A DNA stretch of 64,000 nucleotides, taken from positions 1 to 64,000 of the forward strand of contig NZ_MRTH01000017.1 of the NCBI RefSeq assembly GCF_001956045.1, read 5' to 3'. The notes under the pieces were generated by a model. That model was not told the origin of the DNA and did not search any database. It was given only the letters and a program-made list of their open reading frames with translations. Shown here piece by piece: positions 54,288 to 63,815 of the stretch. The DNA comes from Paenibacillus sp. FSL H7-0331. GTDB lineage: Bacteria > Bacillota > Bacilli > Paenibacillales > NBRC-103111. Numbering within the stretch: the first letter of the stretch is position 1; each line of letters begins with the position of its first letter. Position numbers and translations under genes: made by a program.

Positions 54288-55217
54288 ATGAATCTGGAGC
54301 AAATCACAACGTTTTTACAGGTTTACCAGATCGGCAGCTTTCAGGAGACTGCTAATCAGATGTATTTGCCGCAGCCCACCATATCTCATCGCATCACCCA
54401 ATTAGAGAAAGAACTGGGTAAATCTTTACTCATTCGCGGTAAAGGCAGGGTTCGATTGACCGAGGAGGGCAAAGCCTTTCTGCCCTATGCCAGGCACATT
54501 CTGGGCTCCTTGCAGGAAGGCCGGAATGCAGTAGCCAGTGTAGAGCAAGGCTCGGCAGGCAAATTGACCATAGGCTGCAACAATTCGTTCGCCAGCTGCG
54601 TGATGCCTGAAGTACTCGACACGTTCATGGCGGAGTATCCGAAGGTTGCCCTGAAGGTGCAGTGCTACGCCTCACCCACGTTGGTTCGATTTCTGAAGCA
54701 GCGTGAAATTCAATTAGCCATTACCCGTTACACCAGCAATGACCGCGGGATCGTATATCGATCCGTGTACAGCGAACCCACGGATTTAATCGTTTCTCCG
54801 GCGCACCCTTTCGCCAAACGGAAGAAAGTGGATATCGAGGAGATATTAAGGGAAACCTTCATCACCTATCAAAAGGATACGCAATACAGAGATCTGCTCG
54901 ATACGACACTCAACCAGATCCAGCTGAATTACATTACCAAGATTGAGACGAATAATCTCGGGCTGATCAAACACTTTATTAAACAAAATGCAGGCGTCCA
55001 CTTGTCCGGCAGCTTGTACATGCGAAATGAGCTCGCAAAAAAAGAGCTGGTTCAAGTAAAAATTGAACGCAACCCTTTTTCACCAAGTCAAGTATTCATT
55101 GCTCATCTGAAGGATGAAACCCATAGTTTGGATCAGCTGTTTACCCGCCACTTCGAGTCACAAATCAATTCCCATTTAAACAAGGAACAACCCATCTTGA
55201 ATGGAATGTCGATGTAA
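54288..55217 (+). CDS. LysR-family transcriptional regulator
   Basis: The product has 309 residues from ATG 54288 (GGGGGAT upstream; the open frame extends 34 codons further without a site). The N-terminal winged helix-turn-helix (residues 1-60: LEQITTFLQVYQIGSFQETANQMYLPQPTISHRITQLEKELG) and the C-terminal effector domain are complete. It is divergent from paralogue 2 with the operator in between, so it most likely controls the hydrolase/transporter operon and, from the shared operator, paralogue 3. Confidence 0.92.
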   Translation: MNLEQITTFLQVYQIGSFQETANQMYLPQPTISHRITQLEKELGKSLLIRGKGRVRLTEEGKAFLPYARHILGSLQEGRNAVASVEQGSAGKLTIGCNNSFASCVMPEVLDTFMAEYPKVALKVQCYASPTLVRFLKQREIQLAITRYTSNDRGIVYRSVYSEPTDLIVSPAHPFAKRKKVDIEEILRETFITYQKDTQYRDLLDTTLNQIQLNYITKIETNNLGLIKHFIKQNAGVHLSGSLYMRNELAKKELVQVKIERNPFSPSQVFIAHLKDETHSLDQLFTRHFESQINSHLNKEQPILNGMSM

Positions 55218-55502
55218 GAACGTCACGGAATAACCTGACCCACTCGGCGATGTGTAATCCTGTATATCCACCGACTACCCGCTCCTGCCGTATTCACTCT
55301 CAATCACTCCCCGACCTCACATGCATGTTTAGAATTATGCTGCAGCTAACATCGCCGAGGCACTATCCGTACGCACAGTCAGCCATGCCGCTGTAACCCG
55401 CATCTGTCCCTGCCTAACCAGACTCCATACCCATACAAAACTTGTGTTATTTTACTGATCTTTAATTTGAATCCCAGTTCTTAACCGTATCTTTAACTCG
55501 GC

Positions 55503-55954
55503 TTATATCGTCTGGGCTATCAGCCGCTTGGCCAAATGTTCCAGCACTTCATCGATATGCATGACATCGGCATATTTGTGATGGAGATCAAACAGGCTGA
55601 TTTTATGTGGGCGCCCCCCTTGCGGTTGGTTGCCGCTACCTTCACACCTCTGCGCCGCGTCAATTCATCCGAGGTTAAATAGATCACCGGCATACCTATG
55701 GCACGAACCGCCGTAAACAGACTTACGGTAGGCTCGATCGCTTCCCAGGCATGGATACCGCAGGAGCTCGGAAACTCAGCCTGCAGCTCAATTGGTGGCT
55801 TGGCACCTCCTTGATAGGCGCTGTTGTATAGATCAATGGCGAGCAGCGCCGGTTTGCGACCAACAAAGGTTTCACGCTCGTATGCCTTATAAATCTCGAG
55901 TATGTCCGGATCAACAGTATCCTTCCAGCAATGATCCTCAAAAGCGTAAGCCAT
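55503..55954 (-). pseudogene. Isochorismatase-like hydrolase, internal deletion and frameshift
   Basis: The N-terminal half (MAYAFEDHCWKDTVDPDI..., Asp-containing ALLAIDLYNSAY, IHAWEAIEPTVSLFTAVRAIGMPVIYLT) is normal to about residue 112. The sequence then jumps, in another frame, to the family C-terminus: HKISLFDLHHKYADVMHIDEVLEHLAKRLIAQTI, ending at 55503. The middle ~80 residues with the catalytic Lys and Cys are missing. The intact frame continues as meaningless sequence to 55520. It is therefore a decayed fourth hydrolase, of a different subtype from the three intact paralogues. Confidence 0.85.
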
Positions 55955-55986
55955 ATGCGATTCCCCTTTCGTGTAAACGTGCAGGT

Positions 55987-56709
55987 TTAAGCTTCTACCT
56001 TGACTTTTTTGGCGGCACCAATAGCATCGAAATACTCGATGGCATAGTTCATTTCCACCACGTCGGCGTATTTTTGATGCATATCATACAGATTCATGTA
56101 ATGCGAGGACTGCGTGCGGTCATAGACGCATTCTTCAACAACACCCATCTGGAAGCGATAGGTCGCTCCATCCACAACCGATGCCCGCACACAGCCGCTT
56201 GTCGTTTCCCCTGCGCATATAACCGTATCTGCGTTCAGGCTGATCAATTGGAACAACAGCGGGGTTCCGTGAAATGCGCTGGCAGCAGCTTTTTCAATCA
56301 CGATCTCACCTGCGATCGGCTTGACCTCCTCCACAATTTGCCGGCCCTTCTCCATCATTTCCTCCGACATGGTCACCTGAAGCTTGCGTTTTTTACTGCT
56401 TTTGGTCCAATGATTGATGCCGCTGTTCATCCCTTTAATATGAATGACAGGAATTCCATTCTTACGGGCAGCCGCCAGCAGAATCGCCGTCTTGTCAATC
56501 GCAGCCCAGCCTTCAAGGCCTGTACTCATCGGCCATGTTTTCATCGATTCAAAGATTTCCTCGCGCTCCAGACCAACGACACTATAGTACATGTCAATCA
56601 ATAGTAAAACCGGCTTTTCCCCGAAACCGTTCAACGTCTGCTTGCCCCAAAGCTCATCATGCCGTTTGTCTTGCTCTGTAAAAAAATGACTCCACTTCAT
56701 TTCTCCCAT
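55987..56709 (-). CDS. Isochorismatase-like cysteine hydrolase (paralogue 3)
   Basis: The 240-residue protein is similar to paralogues 1 and 2 (GWAAIDKTAILLAAARKNGIPVIHIKG, NLYDMHQKYADVV), with triad Asp39, Lys140, Cys173 intact. GGAGGG lies 6 nt before the ATG. It is a separate transcription unit with its own copy of the LysR-type operator upstream. The degraded relative lies just downstream. Confidence 0.9.
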   Translation of the reverse strand: MGEMKWSHFFTEQDKRHDELWGKQTLNGFGEKPVLLLIDMYYSVVGLEREEIFESMKTWPMSTGLEGWAAIDKTAILLAAARKNGIPVIHIKGMNSGINHWTKSSKKRKLQVTMSEEMMEKGRQIVEEVKPIAGEIVIEKAAASAFHGTPLLFQLISLNADTVICAGETTSGCVRASVVDGATYRFQMGVVEECVYDRTQSSHYMNLYDMHQKYADVVEMNYAIEYFDAIGAAKKVKVEA

Positions 56710-56747
56710 TGCAATCCCTCCATTTCGTATTTGCTACTTCAGTGTAA

Positions 56748-56762
56748 GTTAGCTTATCTAAC
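56748..56762. promoter_or_regulatory. Second GTTAG-N5-CTAAC operator
   Basis: GTTAG-CTTAT-CTAAC, located 39 bases upstream of the paralogue 3 start. It matches the central arms of the perfect site at 54070-54088, so one LysR protein could serve both. Confidence 0.65.
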
Positions 56763-56878
56763 ATGTAAATATTGGTTTATGCATGTAAACTCTCATTATT
56801 TGAATGTATGCGGATACAGCCTTTCAATCATCGTCCTGACAAAAGTGAAATTTCTCTTCACTTACACAAAACAAAAAT

Positions 56879-56912
56879 CCCTGTTTCGCTGCAATCAAGC
56901 AGCAAAACAAGG
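56879..56912 (-). terminator. Terminator of the second glycan operon
   Basis: Minus strand: a 14-bp stem with two mismatches and a 6-nt loop, followed by ATTTTTGTTTTG. It lies 75 bases beyond the stop of the uronate-isomerase-like gene. Confidence 0.75.
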
Positions 56913-56986
56913 ACTTTGGCAAAGCCTTCCTTTACAGGAACGCGCTTATTCGATTGGGTCGTACCCATAATGTCACACAAGGAGTT

Positions 56987-58198
56987 TTAACCTTTACTAT
57001 TCAGCGATTGCACACGGTATCTGCGCGCTGCACTCTCATACAGCCAGTCGCGGGCGACTTCAATCGCCTGAGCATGGTCCAGCCAACCAGAGGCCACACG
57101 TTCAGCCAAAAATTCACTGAGTACACGCTTGACCAGCCAAATTTTCCCGTACGTCCATTCAATGCACCTTGAATCAGATGCGATCAGTGAAGATTTCAGT
57201 GCCGGCAGTGCCTCCAGCCTGTACTGCATGGACTGCTTGTAGGTGGATGCCCGGAAGTTATACCACCAATGTCCGCCGACATGTACATTAGGGAAATTCC
57301 ATGCCGCCTGCACCACATCGAGATTGTTGATTTCCGAGGCGACCACCAACTCGAACGGACAGCTGTACCGCTCAAACAAACCGCTAAGCTTCAAGATGCG
57401 CTCCGGGTCGTTCGCAGGCAGCGGTTCCCCGCACCAGGAGCGTTCGACACCGAGAAAGAACTGTACGAACAGCTCATGACGCTGTGCAGCCTCGCAGATC
57501 AGATGAAGCACATTCATCAAAACCTGATCACGCACCAATCCCGATGCAGATAAGTCATACAACTGGTTAGCCGCAGCCTCATATCGCGGAAGTGTGGTCA
57601 TAATGCCCGGACAGCCCTGCTTGCTGTAGCCGCCCAACAAGGCGTCAATGGTTTCACGCAGCTTCTCGAACGACTGAAGCGGATTTGAGCTTTCTATGAT
57701 CTCAGTAACCCATCCGAAAATCTTCCCGTCGATTCGCGGAATCAGAATCGCATTCCGCCTCATCCCTTCAAAAGGAGCATGCTCAGGTACATTGACTACA
57801 TACTCACGAACGCTCAGGCGGTCCGCTACCTGCTGTGCCCAGTCTGCCTGTACTGCAGATTGCTTGACAGCTTCATCTGCTGCCAGAACGGACGCTTCAT
57901 CCTTCAGCTCGATTCCATATAAATCCTGGAAAATCCGCGACAGCGCCACGTTCATCATCGTATGTCTGGAAGCATGGTGAGCGCTAAGAAATGCCTGGAT
58001 TCGCTCACGAACCGGCAGCTGCTCGGCATGCGCCGGATAACCGGCTGCCTGCAGCTCACGGAATAACCAGAAGTAATGGGCGATCTGCCAGAAATCCACA
58101 GCATTCAGTCGATCTCCAACCAGATGGGTATGAGTGTCCACAACGTCAACCGTCTCAAGCTCTTGCATGATTCGCTCCCGGATCGTTTCCTGCTGCAT
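56987..58198 (-). CDS. Uronate isomerase-like amidohydrolase family protein
   Basis: The 403-residue protein starts with VDVVDTHTHLVGDRLNAVDFWQ, the metal-binding His-x-His of the amidohydrolase barrel, and contains VHVGGHWWYNF and a SDSRCIEWTYGK segment with the likely metal Asp, in the style of UxaC/glucuronate isomerase. It is shorter than classical UxaC (~470), so another activity on an uronate-like substrate is possible. AGGAGG lies before the ATG. It is the last gene of the operon. Confidence 0.72.
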   Translation of the reverse strand: MQQETIRERIMQELETVDVVDTHTHLVGDRLNAVDFWQIAHYFWLFRELQAAGYPAHAEQLPVRERIQAFLSAHHASRHTMMNVALSRIFQDLYGIELKDEASVLAADEAVKQSAVQADWAQQVADRLSVREYVVNVPEHAPFEGMRRNAILIPRIDGKIFGWVTEIIESSNPLQSFEKLRETIDALLGGYSKQGCPGIMTTLPRYEAAANQLYDLSASGLVRDQVLMNVLHLICEAAQRHELFVQFFLGVERSWCGEPLPANDPERILKLSGLFERYSCPFELVVASEINNLDVVQAAWNFPNVHVGGHWWYNFRASTYKQSMQYRLEALPALKSSLIASDSRCIEWTYGKIWLVKRVLSEFLAERVASGWLDHAQAIEVARDWLYESAARRYRVQSLNSKG

Positions 58199-58230
58199 CC
58201 TGTTATCCTCCTGTGGCGTGCTGCACCCGT

Positions 58231-59796
58231 TTACTTTTTAATATCCAGCACACCGATCTTTTTCGTATAACGTTCGTTGGCTTCTTTAAGAATGTCATTG
58301 CCACCCTTGGTTTTGTACTCTTCTATAACTTTAGGCCAGTCACTAATCGGTTCTTTGCCATAGATCATTTTGATCATATGGTCGATGATCAGCTTCGGTC
58401 CAACATCAGGCTGTGGCGAAGCAAGATCCGGATATTTGCTGAAAGTCGCTAGATCCGGATAAAATCCGATACCCGGCAAACCTTCCTTATCCAGTACATT
58501 ATCGAAGACAGCTAGCTGATCCTTACCGTTTTGATCCAATTCCAGACGCTTACGCGGCGGGTTCAATGTCGCATCCTGCCCCATCCACAACGTACCTGCA
58601 CGGAAGCTCTCTTCTTCCTGCTCTTCTTTACTGGTTGGAATTTTGTAGTTAATTTTACCGTTATCGACGGTGTAATTTTGTCCCTCTATACCGAAGGTGA
58701 AAAACTTCTCAGCTTCAGCTGATGCCATCCAGTCATAAAATTTAATAATTTTCGCTGCTTTATCTTTATCCACCTTGGCATTCACATAGAAAGAACGGAC
58801 AACCGGGGTATAGTAGAAATAGCCGGATTTACCTTCTGGTCCTTTTGGAGAGGAGATAATATCCACTTTGGCAGCCGGATTAGCCTGGGCAATAGCGGTA
58901 CGGAACGAGATCAAGCCTGCCCCATTGGAGGACCATGAGCCGGATTTGCCGCTGTTAATATTTTTGGAATAATCAGAGGACGAAATGGTTGCAAAATCCT
59001 TCGGAATCAAGCCCTCATCGAACATTGTCTTGTAGGTTTGCAGCGCTTTCTGCATGTTCTCGACGTCAAAAAACTTCGGCTGTACCTGTCCATTTACAAC
59101 TTCAAATTGATCCTTGTACGGCAGTACATCAAACGCGCCCAGGAACGTATCGGCGTATTTGAAATTTTCACGCATTTGATACGGATTTTCTACACCCGCC
59201 TTTTTAAAGGCACGCAGAACATCCAGAAATTCATCAACAGTTTGTGGAGCCTTCATACCTGTCTTCTCTAAAAGATCCGTACGGATATAAGTTCCACGTC
59301 TGGATGGATTGCTCAAATAATCGGGGATCGCATAAATCTTGCCATCGTAGGATACTGCATCCCATGCCGCCTTGGGCACCTTTTTCATCAAGTTGGGGGC
59401 ATACTGCTTCAATAAATCGTCAAGTGGCATAAAGACGCCGGCTTCCACCGAGCCTGACATGGATTTACCGGTTGGTGTGCCGATACTGCCTACCACGTCT
59501 GGAATATCATTACCAGCGAACATAATACCCATTTTGGAATCTTCGAGAATACGCACGGAGAGGTCTGTGTTAGTCAGTTCCTCCAGCTTTTTCACCAGCT
59601 TGTTATTTTCCCAGTCTGTCACTGTTCCTTGATATCCAGCATTGGTTGTAACCGGCAGTGATAGCGAAAATTTGACCGGCTTCGTATCAGCACTGGCTTG
59701 TCCGCCTTGCTTATTGTCTTTAGACGCATCCCCACAGCCAGCCAAAGAACCTGCAGCAAGCGCGGAAACCAGAATAACACCCCATGTTTTTTTCAT
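58231..59796 (-). CDS. Sugar ABC transporter binding lipoprotein (LplA-type)
   Basis: The 521-residue protein has a lipoprotein signal with lipobox SLAGC (Cys ~21) and a type-2 binding fold (KFSLSLPVTTNAGYQGTVTDWENN, IPDYLSNPSRRGTYIRTDLL). I chose ATG 59796, consistent with the signal sequence (MKKTWGVILVSALAAGSLAGC). It is the binding subunit for the two permeases directly upstream. As in the first locus, no ATPase gene is present. Confidence 0.9.
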   Translation of the reverse strand: MKKTWGVILVSALAAGSLAGCGDASKDNKQGGQASADTKPVKFSLSLPVTTNAGYQGTVTDWENNKLVKKLEELTNTDLSVRILEDSKMGIMFAGNDIPDVVGSIGTPTGKSMSGSVEAGVFMPLDDLLKQYAPNLMKKVPKAAWDAVSYDGKIYAIPDYLSNPSRRGTYIRTDLLEKTGMKAPQTVDEFLDVLRAFKKAGVENPYQMRENFKYADTFLGAFDVLPYKDQFEVVNGQVQPKFFDVENMQKALQTYKTMFDEGLIPKDFATISSSDYSKNINSGKSGSWSSNGAGLISFRTAIAQANPAAKVDIISSPKGPEGKSGYFYYTPVVRSFYVNAKVDKDKAAKIIKFYDWMASAEAEKFFTFGIEGQNYTVDNGKINYKIPTSKEEQEEESFRAGTLWMGQDATLNPPRKRLELDQNGKDQLAVFDNVLDKEGLPGIGFYPDLATFSKYPDLASPQPDVGPKLIIDHMIKMIYGKEPISDWPKVIEEYKTKGGNDILKEANERYTKKIGVLDIKK

Positions 59797-59856
59797 ATCG
59801 CACCAACCCTCTCTTTTTTTAAAGCCTTGAACTTGTCTTGGTCTTTCCTCAGGCAT

Positions 59857-60726
59857 CTACGACTTAATCGATCCCACCATCATCCCTTTAATAAAATGCT
59901 TTTGCAGGAACGGATACACCAGCATAATCGGGATTGTCGCAATGACGATAACCGCCATTTTCAATCCTTCAGGAGACACAAATTGCATCATTTCCGAAGT
60001 AACATCCGACGCACCCATGTTGTCTGTGATTACGATCTCCCGCAGCCTTACCTGCAAGAGAATTAAGGAACGTTTGTCGATATAATAAATGGCCTGCGAG
60101 TACATATTCCAGTTGGCGACCGCGTACATAATCCCCATCGTTGCCATAACCGGCTTGGACAAAGGAAGCACGATGCTCCAGATCATCCGGAATTCCCCAC
60201 AGCCGTCCATCTTTGCCGATTCCAGCAGCTCTGTCGGTAAATTAACGAAAAAAGATCGCATAACGAACAGATTGTAGGCACTAATCGCCCCAGGGATCAT
60301 TAATACCCACAGCGTATTCAACATGTTCAAATTTTTGAGCAGCAAGTAATTAGGAATTAGTGGTGCATGAAAAATCATCGTGATGAGCACGATAACAAGT
60401 GCCATTTTTCTATAAATGTACTCTGGACGAGACAACGGATAAGCCAGACTTGCTGTTGCTGCCAGATTGATTAATGTACCGAATACGGTAACAATGACGC
60501 TATTGCGGAAAGCTAACCAGATTGAAGGATCCTTTACAATCATATGGTAGTTCTCCAATGTGAAGCCTATTGGCCATAGTCCAACGTCCCCGCTGTTGAT
60601 CGCTACGGCATTACTGAACGACTGCGCAATCACATGTAGAATCGGTAGTACCATGGCGAGCCCGATCACAAACAGCATGATGTTGTTGAACATCTGGAAC
60701 GCACGCTGCCCTTTTGTCAGAATCAC
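59857..60726 (-). CDS. Sugar ABC transporter permease (LplC/YtcP type)
   Basis: The product has ~289 residues. I chose GTG 60726 because AAAGGGG lies 8 nt upstream; GTG 60735 overlaps that site. It has six helices and the EAA loop (KMDGCGEFRMIWSIVLPLSKPVMATMGIMY), and its C-terminus ends HFIKGMMVGSIKS, as in the LplC group. Confidence 0.9.
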   Translation of the reverse strand: MILTKGQRAFQMFNNIMLFVIGLAMVLPILHVIAQSFSNAVAINSGDVGLWPIGFTLENYHMIVKDPSIWLAFRNSVIVTVFGTLINLAATASLAYPLSRPEYIYRKMALVIVLITMIFHAPLIPNYLLLKNLNMLNTLWVLMIPGAISAYNLFVMRSFFVNLPTELLESAKMDGCGEFRMIWSIVLPLSKPVMATMGIMYAVANWNMYSQAIYYIDKRSLILLQVRLREIVITDNMGASDVTSEMMQFVSPEGLKMAVIVIATIPIMLVYPFLQKHFIKGMMVGSIKS

Positions 60727-60770
60727 GCCTCTCACCCCTTTGACCGAAGATATGTTAGTTAAATAATTAG

Positions 60771-61727
60771 TTAGTACAGGCCGTCTCCGGTCGCTTTTTT
60801 ACTTAGTGTGTTACCCAGCACGATGAGCACGAGGCCAATTACGGATTTGAATAAACCAATCGCCGTTGTGTAGCTGTACTGACGGTCTATCAAGCCTGCT
60901 CGATACACATATGTGTCCAGAATTTCTCCATTCTCGCTGTTAAGCGAGTTTATAAAGACGAACACACGCTCAAAGCCAAAATCCATGAATCTACCCATAT
61001 GCAGCAAGAACAAAATCATGATCGTAGGCAGAATGGATGGAATTGTTATCGACATCACCTGACGGAACCTGCCTGCGCCGTCGAGCTCAGCCGCTTCATA
61101 CAAGTCAGGATTAATACCGGCAATCGCTGCCAAATAAATAATCGTTCCCCAGCCGCTATCCTTCCAAACACCCGATCCTATCAAAATACTGCGAATGTAG
61201 CTATTTTCGCCTAGGAAGTAAATCGGTTCAATGTTGAATATCCCCAGAATATGATTCACGATTCCTGTTGTTGGGGATAGAAGACCAATCAGAATGCCTC
61301 CAACGATAACCCAGGAAAGAAAATGCGGCATGTAAATAACCGTTTGCAGCACCCGCTTATAACCATTAATGCGAATTTCGTTCAGCAGGACGGCCAGTAT
61401 AATCGGGATCGGAAACGCAAAGACAAGATCGTACAAGCCAATTAACAGCGTGTTTTTTAAGATGATCAGAAATTCGTCATAAGCAAACATCCGCTCAAAA
61501 TGGGCCAGTCCGACCCATGGACTGTTGGTGATTCCTTTGAAAATGTTGTAGTCTTGAAAAGCGATCGTCGAGCCCAACAACGGTACATACTTAAAGAGGA
61601 TAAAATACACAAGTCCTGGTATCGAAATTACATACAAGGGCCAATGCTTAGCAACAAACGCGCGCTTCGCCTTTTTCGAAGCGAACGTGTATAGGGTTTG
61701 TCCGGAAGTATCCGTTTTTGAAGCCAT
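60771..61727 (-). CDS. Sugar ABC transporter permease (LplB type)
   Basis: The 318-residue protein has the charged N-terminal arm followed by HWPLYVISIPGLVYFILFKYVPLLGSTIAFQDYNIFKGI and the EAA loop EAAELDGAGRFRQVMSITIPS. GGAGAG lies 7 nt before the ATG. It is the first gene of the second glycan operon. Confidence 0.92.
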   Translation of the reverse strand: MASKTDTSGQTLYTFASKKAKRAFVAKHWPLYVISIPGLVYFILFKYVPLLGSTIAFQDYNIFKGITNSPWVGLAHFERMFAYDEFLIILKNTLLIGLYDLVFAFPIPIILAVLLNEIRINGYKRVLQTVIYMPHFLSWVIVGGILIGLLSPTTGIVNHILGIFNIEPIYFLGENSYIRSILIGSGVWKDSGWGTIIYLAAIAGINPDLYEAAELDGAGRFRQVMSITIPSILPTIMILFLLHMGRFMDFGFERVFVFINSLNSENGEILDTYVYRAGLIDRQYSYTTAIGLFKSVIGLVLIVLGNTLSKKATGDGLY

Positions 61728-61940
61728 ATGATCTCTCCTTTCTCTTGAAGCGGGGTAAATGGGTGCAGCTCACACATGCAGAATCTGCATTCAAATTCAT
61801 GGGGCGGCAGCACTTGTTACTTACCTGACTTCTATGTTGTTTGATGAATTTATCATACTATGGCTATGAAAACCCAACCATGGAGTAACTTAAAGCGCAC
61901 ATGTGTTTTTTTACGATCGACTTCAGTAGATACACGAAAA

Positions 61941-61976
61941 AAGCCAGAGTATCCCAACTTGCGGATGCTCTGACTT
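61941..61976 (-). terminator. Terminator after the fucosidase gene
   Basis: Minus strand: a 14-bp stem with one mismatch and one G-U pair, 8-nt loop, followed by TTTT. It lies 12 bases beyond the fucosidase stop. Confidence 0.75.
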
Positions 61977-61987
61977 ATCCTGTTTGT

Positions 61988-63793
61988 TTATCCACGTTCC
62001 AAAACGATCTTTTTCAAGCATATGAATGCTCCGTTTGGCAGGCTCAAGGCTTTAAGCCTTAGCACATAATCACCCGCCTCGGGCAGGCTTAGATGGCCTA
62101 CAGGGAAGGCTGTGAATTCGTACCCGTCTCCGGTAGCCTTCACCGTCTGAGTTATTCGTGATACCGTTTCACCCAAACGCTTCGATATCACTGAAAGCTC
62201 ATAGGAACCCCCGTCCGCGTCTGCTGCTGCCCCGTATTCCAGAACAGCTTGCAGGCGATCAGGTCCGTTAGCACGGAAGGTCCATGATGCCTCGTCCTCC
62301 AGACTGGTCCAGTTGATCAGATTATCGTGGTCCTTCTTCCCTGTATCATAGCGTACTGTCGGTCCCTCAATATCGGCATCAAACGCGCCGAAGTTGTTCG
62401 GATAATCGGCCGTGTACAGCAAACGTACCGGATTGGTATCACACTCGCCCGTGAATTCTATTGCCAATACCGGAATCGTCGATGCTGTCGCACTGATCGG
62501 CACATCTATCACGATATCCTCTTCACTGATGCGAGTCACCGGCAGAGCCGTACGGTCTTTATCAGCCAGCGCGTAAGCTTTGAGCACAGGATTACGCAGA
62601 CCCGGAACCAGCAGCTTCCCATTGGTTGGCCATTCGAAGATATGAAGGTAGAGAATGCCATCCTTCATCGTGCATCTGCCCCAAGGCGGCTTTCCGATCG
62701 GGCTTTGACGAGTCCCATACACAGCTTCGCCGTTCGTTTGCATCCAATGACCGATCTGCTCCAGCAGCTCGACAGACTTGGGATCAAACGCTCCATTCCC
62801 CATCGGTCCAACATTGATCACAAAATTGCCGTTTAAGCTGAGCACATCTATCATTTGCCGCAATACGACATCTGCCGTTTTCCAATTATGATCGGCAACT
62901 TTATACCCCCAGGAATCGTTCAGGGTAGCAATCGATTCCCAATCCTTGCGTGGAACTCTCACATGCGGTTGGTTATCCGACGTATTGCCGTAGTCCCCAT
63001 AGGGGTCCATCCAAACCCGCCGATTGATAAGGCAATCCGGTTGTACCTCGCGCACCTGCTTGACGAAAGCGGCTCCCTGCTCAGCCGTTAGCTTATGGCC
63101 ACAATCGAACCAAAGCAGTCCGACAGGACCATACTTCTCCAGCAGCTCCTTAACCTGAGGCAGCGCCGAAGTGTGCAAATAATGCTCGTAGCGAGTTCGC
63201 TTATCCTCATCGTTGATCCATGAGGCTACATCATCATAAGCGCCAATATTATGAGGGTAATCCCATGTATTCCCCTGTGAATCCGGATGATGCCAATCCA
63301 TGGAGTGTGAATAGTAGATGCACAGCTTGATCCCCTCTTCGCGGCAGGCATCCGCCAGCTCACGGAGCGGGTCACGGGCAAAAGGCGTTTTCTTCACAAT
63401 ATTGTAATCCGATACGTCCGAGTCATACATCGCAAAGCCTTCATGATGCTTGGCTGTAAAAATCAAATACTCCAACCCGGCCAGCTTGGCTGCTCGGACC
63501 CATTCCTTCGCATCAAAGTGTTCGGCGTGGAACTCCGTCGCGATTTGCTCATATTCACTTACCGGAATACGTGCCCTGAGCATCAAATGCTCGGCATAAG
63601 AAGCGGGAACTTCCTTACCTTTCCAGACTCCTGCCGGAAGCGAGTACAAGCCCCAATGAATAAACAGCCCGACTCTTGCCTCCCGCCACCAGGCCATTCT
63701 GGCGTCATGGTCTGCATCTATGGCTTCCAATTGCTCTATATTCAGTTGCTCAGACCCTTCGGCATTATCCATTAAATCCTCTTGTTTCGCCAT
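61988..63793 (-). CDS. Alpha-L-fucosidase (GH29)
   Basis: The 601-residue protein matches GH29: WWREARVGLFIHWGLYSLPAGVW (~35-57), LIFTAKHHEGFAMYDSDVSDYN (~110-131), DACREEGIKLCIYYSHSMDWHHP (~148-170) and the nucleophile Asp230 in GPVGLLWFDCGH. A C-terminal beta-sandwich carries fibre-like strands (DADIEGPTVRYDTG). There is no signal peptide, so it acts inside the cell on imported fucosides. GAGGAG precedes the ATG. It is transcribed toward the transporter operon but separated from it by a terminator. Confidence 0.92.
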   Translation of the reverse strand: MAKQEDLMDNAEGSEQLNIEQLEAIDADHDARMAWWREARVGLFIHWGLYSLPAGVWKGKEVPASYAEHLMLRARIPVSEYEQIATEFHAEHFDAKEWVRAAKLAGLEYLIFTAKHHEGFAMYDSDVSDYNIVKKTPFARDPLRELADACREEGIKLCIYYSHSMDWHHPDSQGNTWDYPHNIGAYDDVASWINDEDKRTRYEHYLHTSALPQVKELLEKYGPVGLLWFDCGHKLTAEQGAAFVKQVREVQPDCLINRRVWMDPYGDYGNTSDNQPHVRVPRKDWESIATLNDSWGYKVADHNWKTADVVLRQMIDVLSLNGNFVINVGPMGNGAFDPKSVELLEQIGHWMQTNGEAVYGTRQSPIGKPPWGRCTMKDGILYLHIFEWPTNGKLLVPGLRNPVLKAYALADKDRTALPVTRISEEDIVIDVPISATASTIPVLAIEFTGECDTNPVRLLYTADYPNNFGAFDADIEGPTVRYDTGKKDHDNLINWTSLEDEASWTFRANGPDRLQAVLEYGAAADADGGSYELSVISKRLGETVSRITQTVKATGDGYEFTAFPVGHLSLPEAGDYVLRLKALSLPNGAFICLKKIVLERG

Positions 63794-63815
63794 TGCATGT
63801 TCTCCTCTTTTCCAC

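Noticed and set aside
60748..60776. TGTTAG...GTTAG half-sites resembling the LysR operator
   Set aside because: They are not an inverted repeat of the right spacing, and they lie at a permease gene junction far from the regulated cluster.
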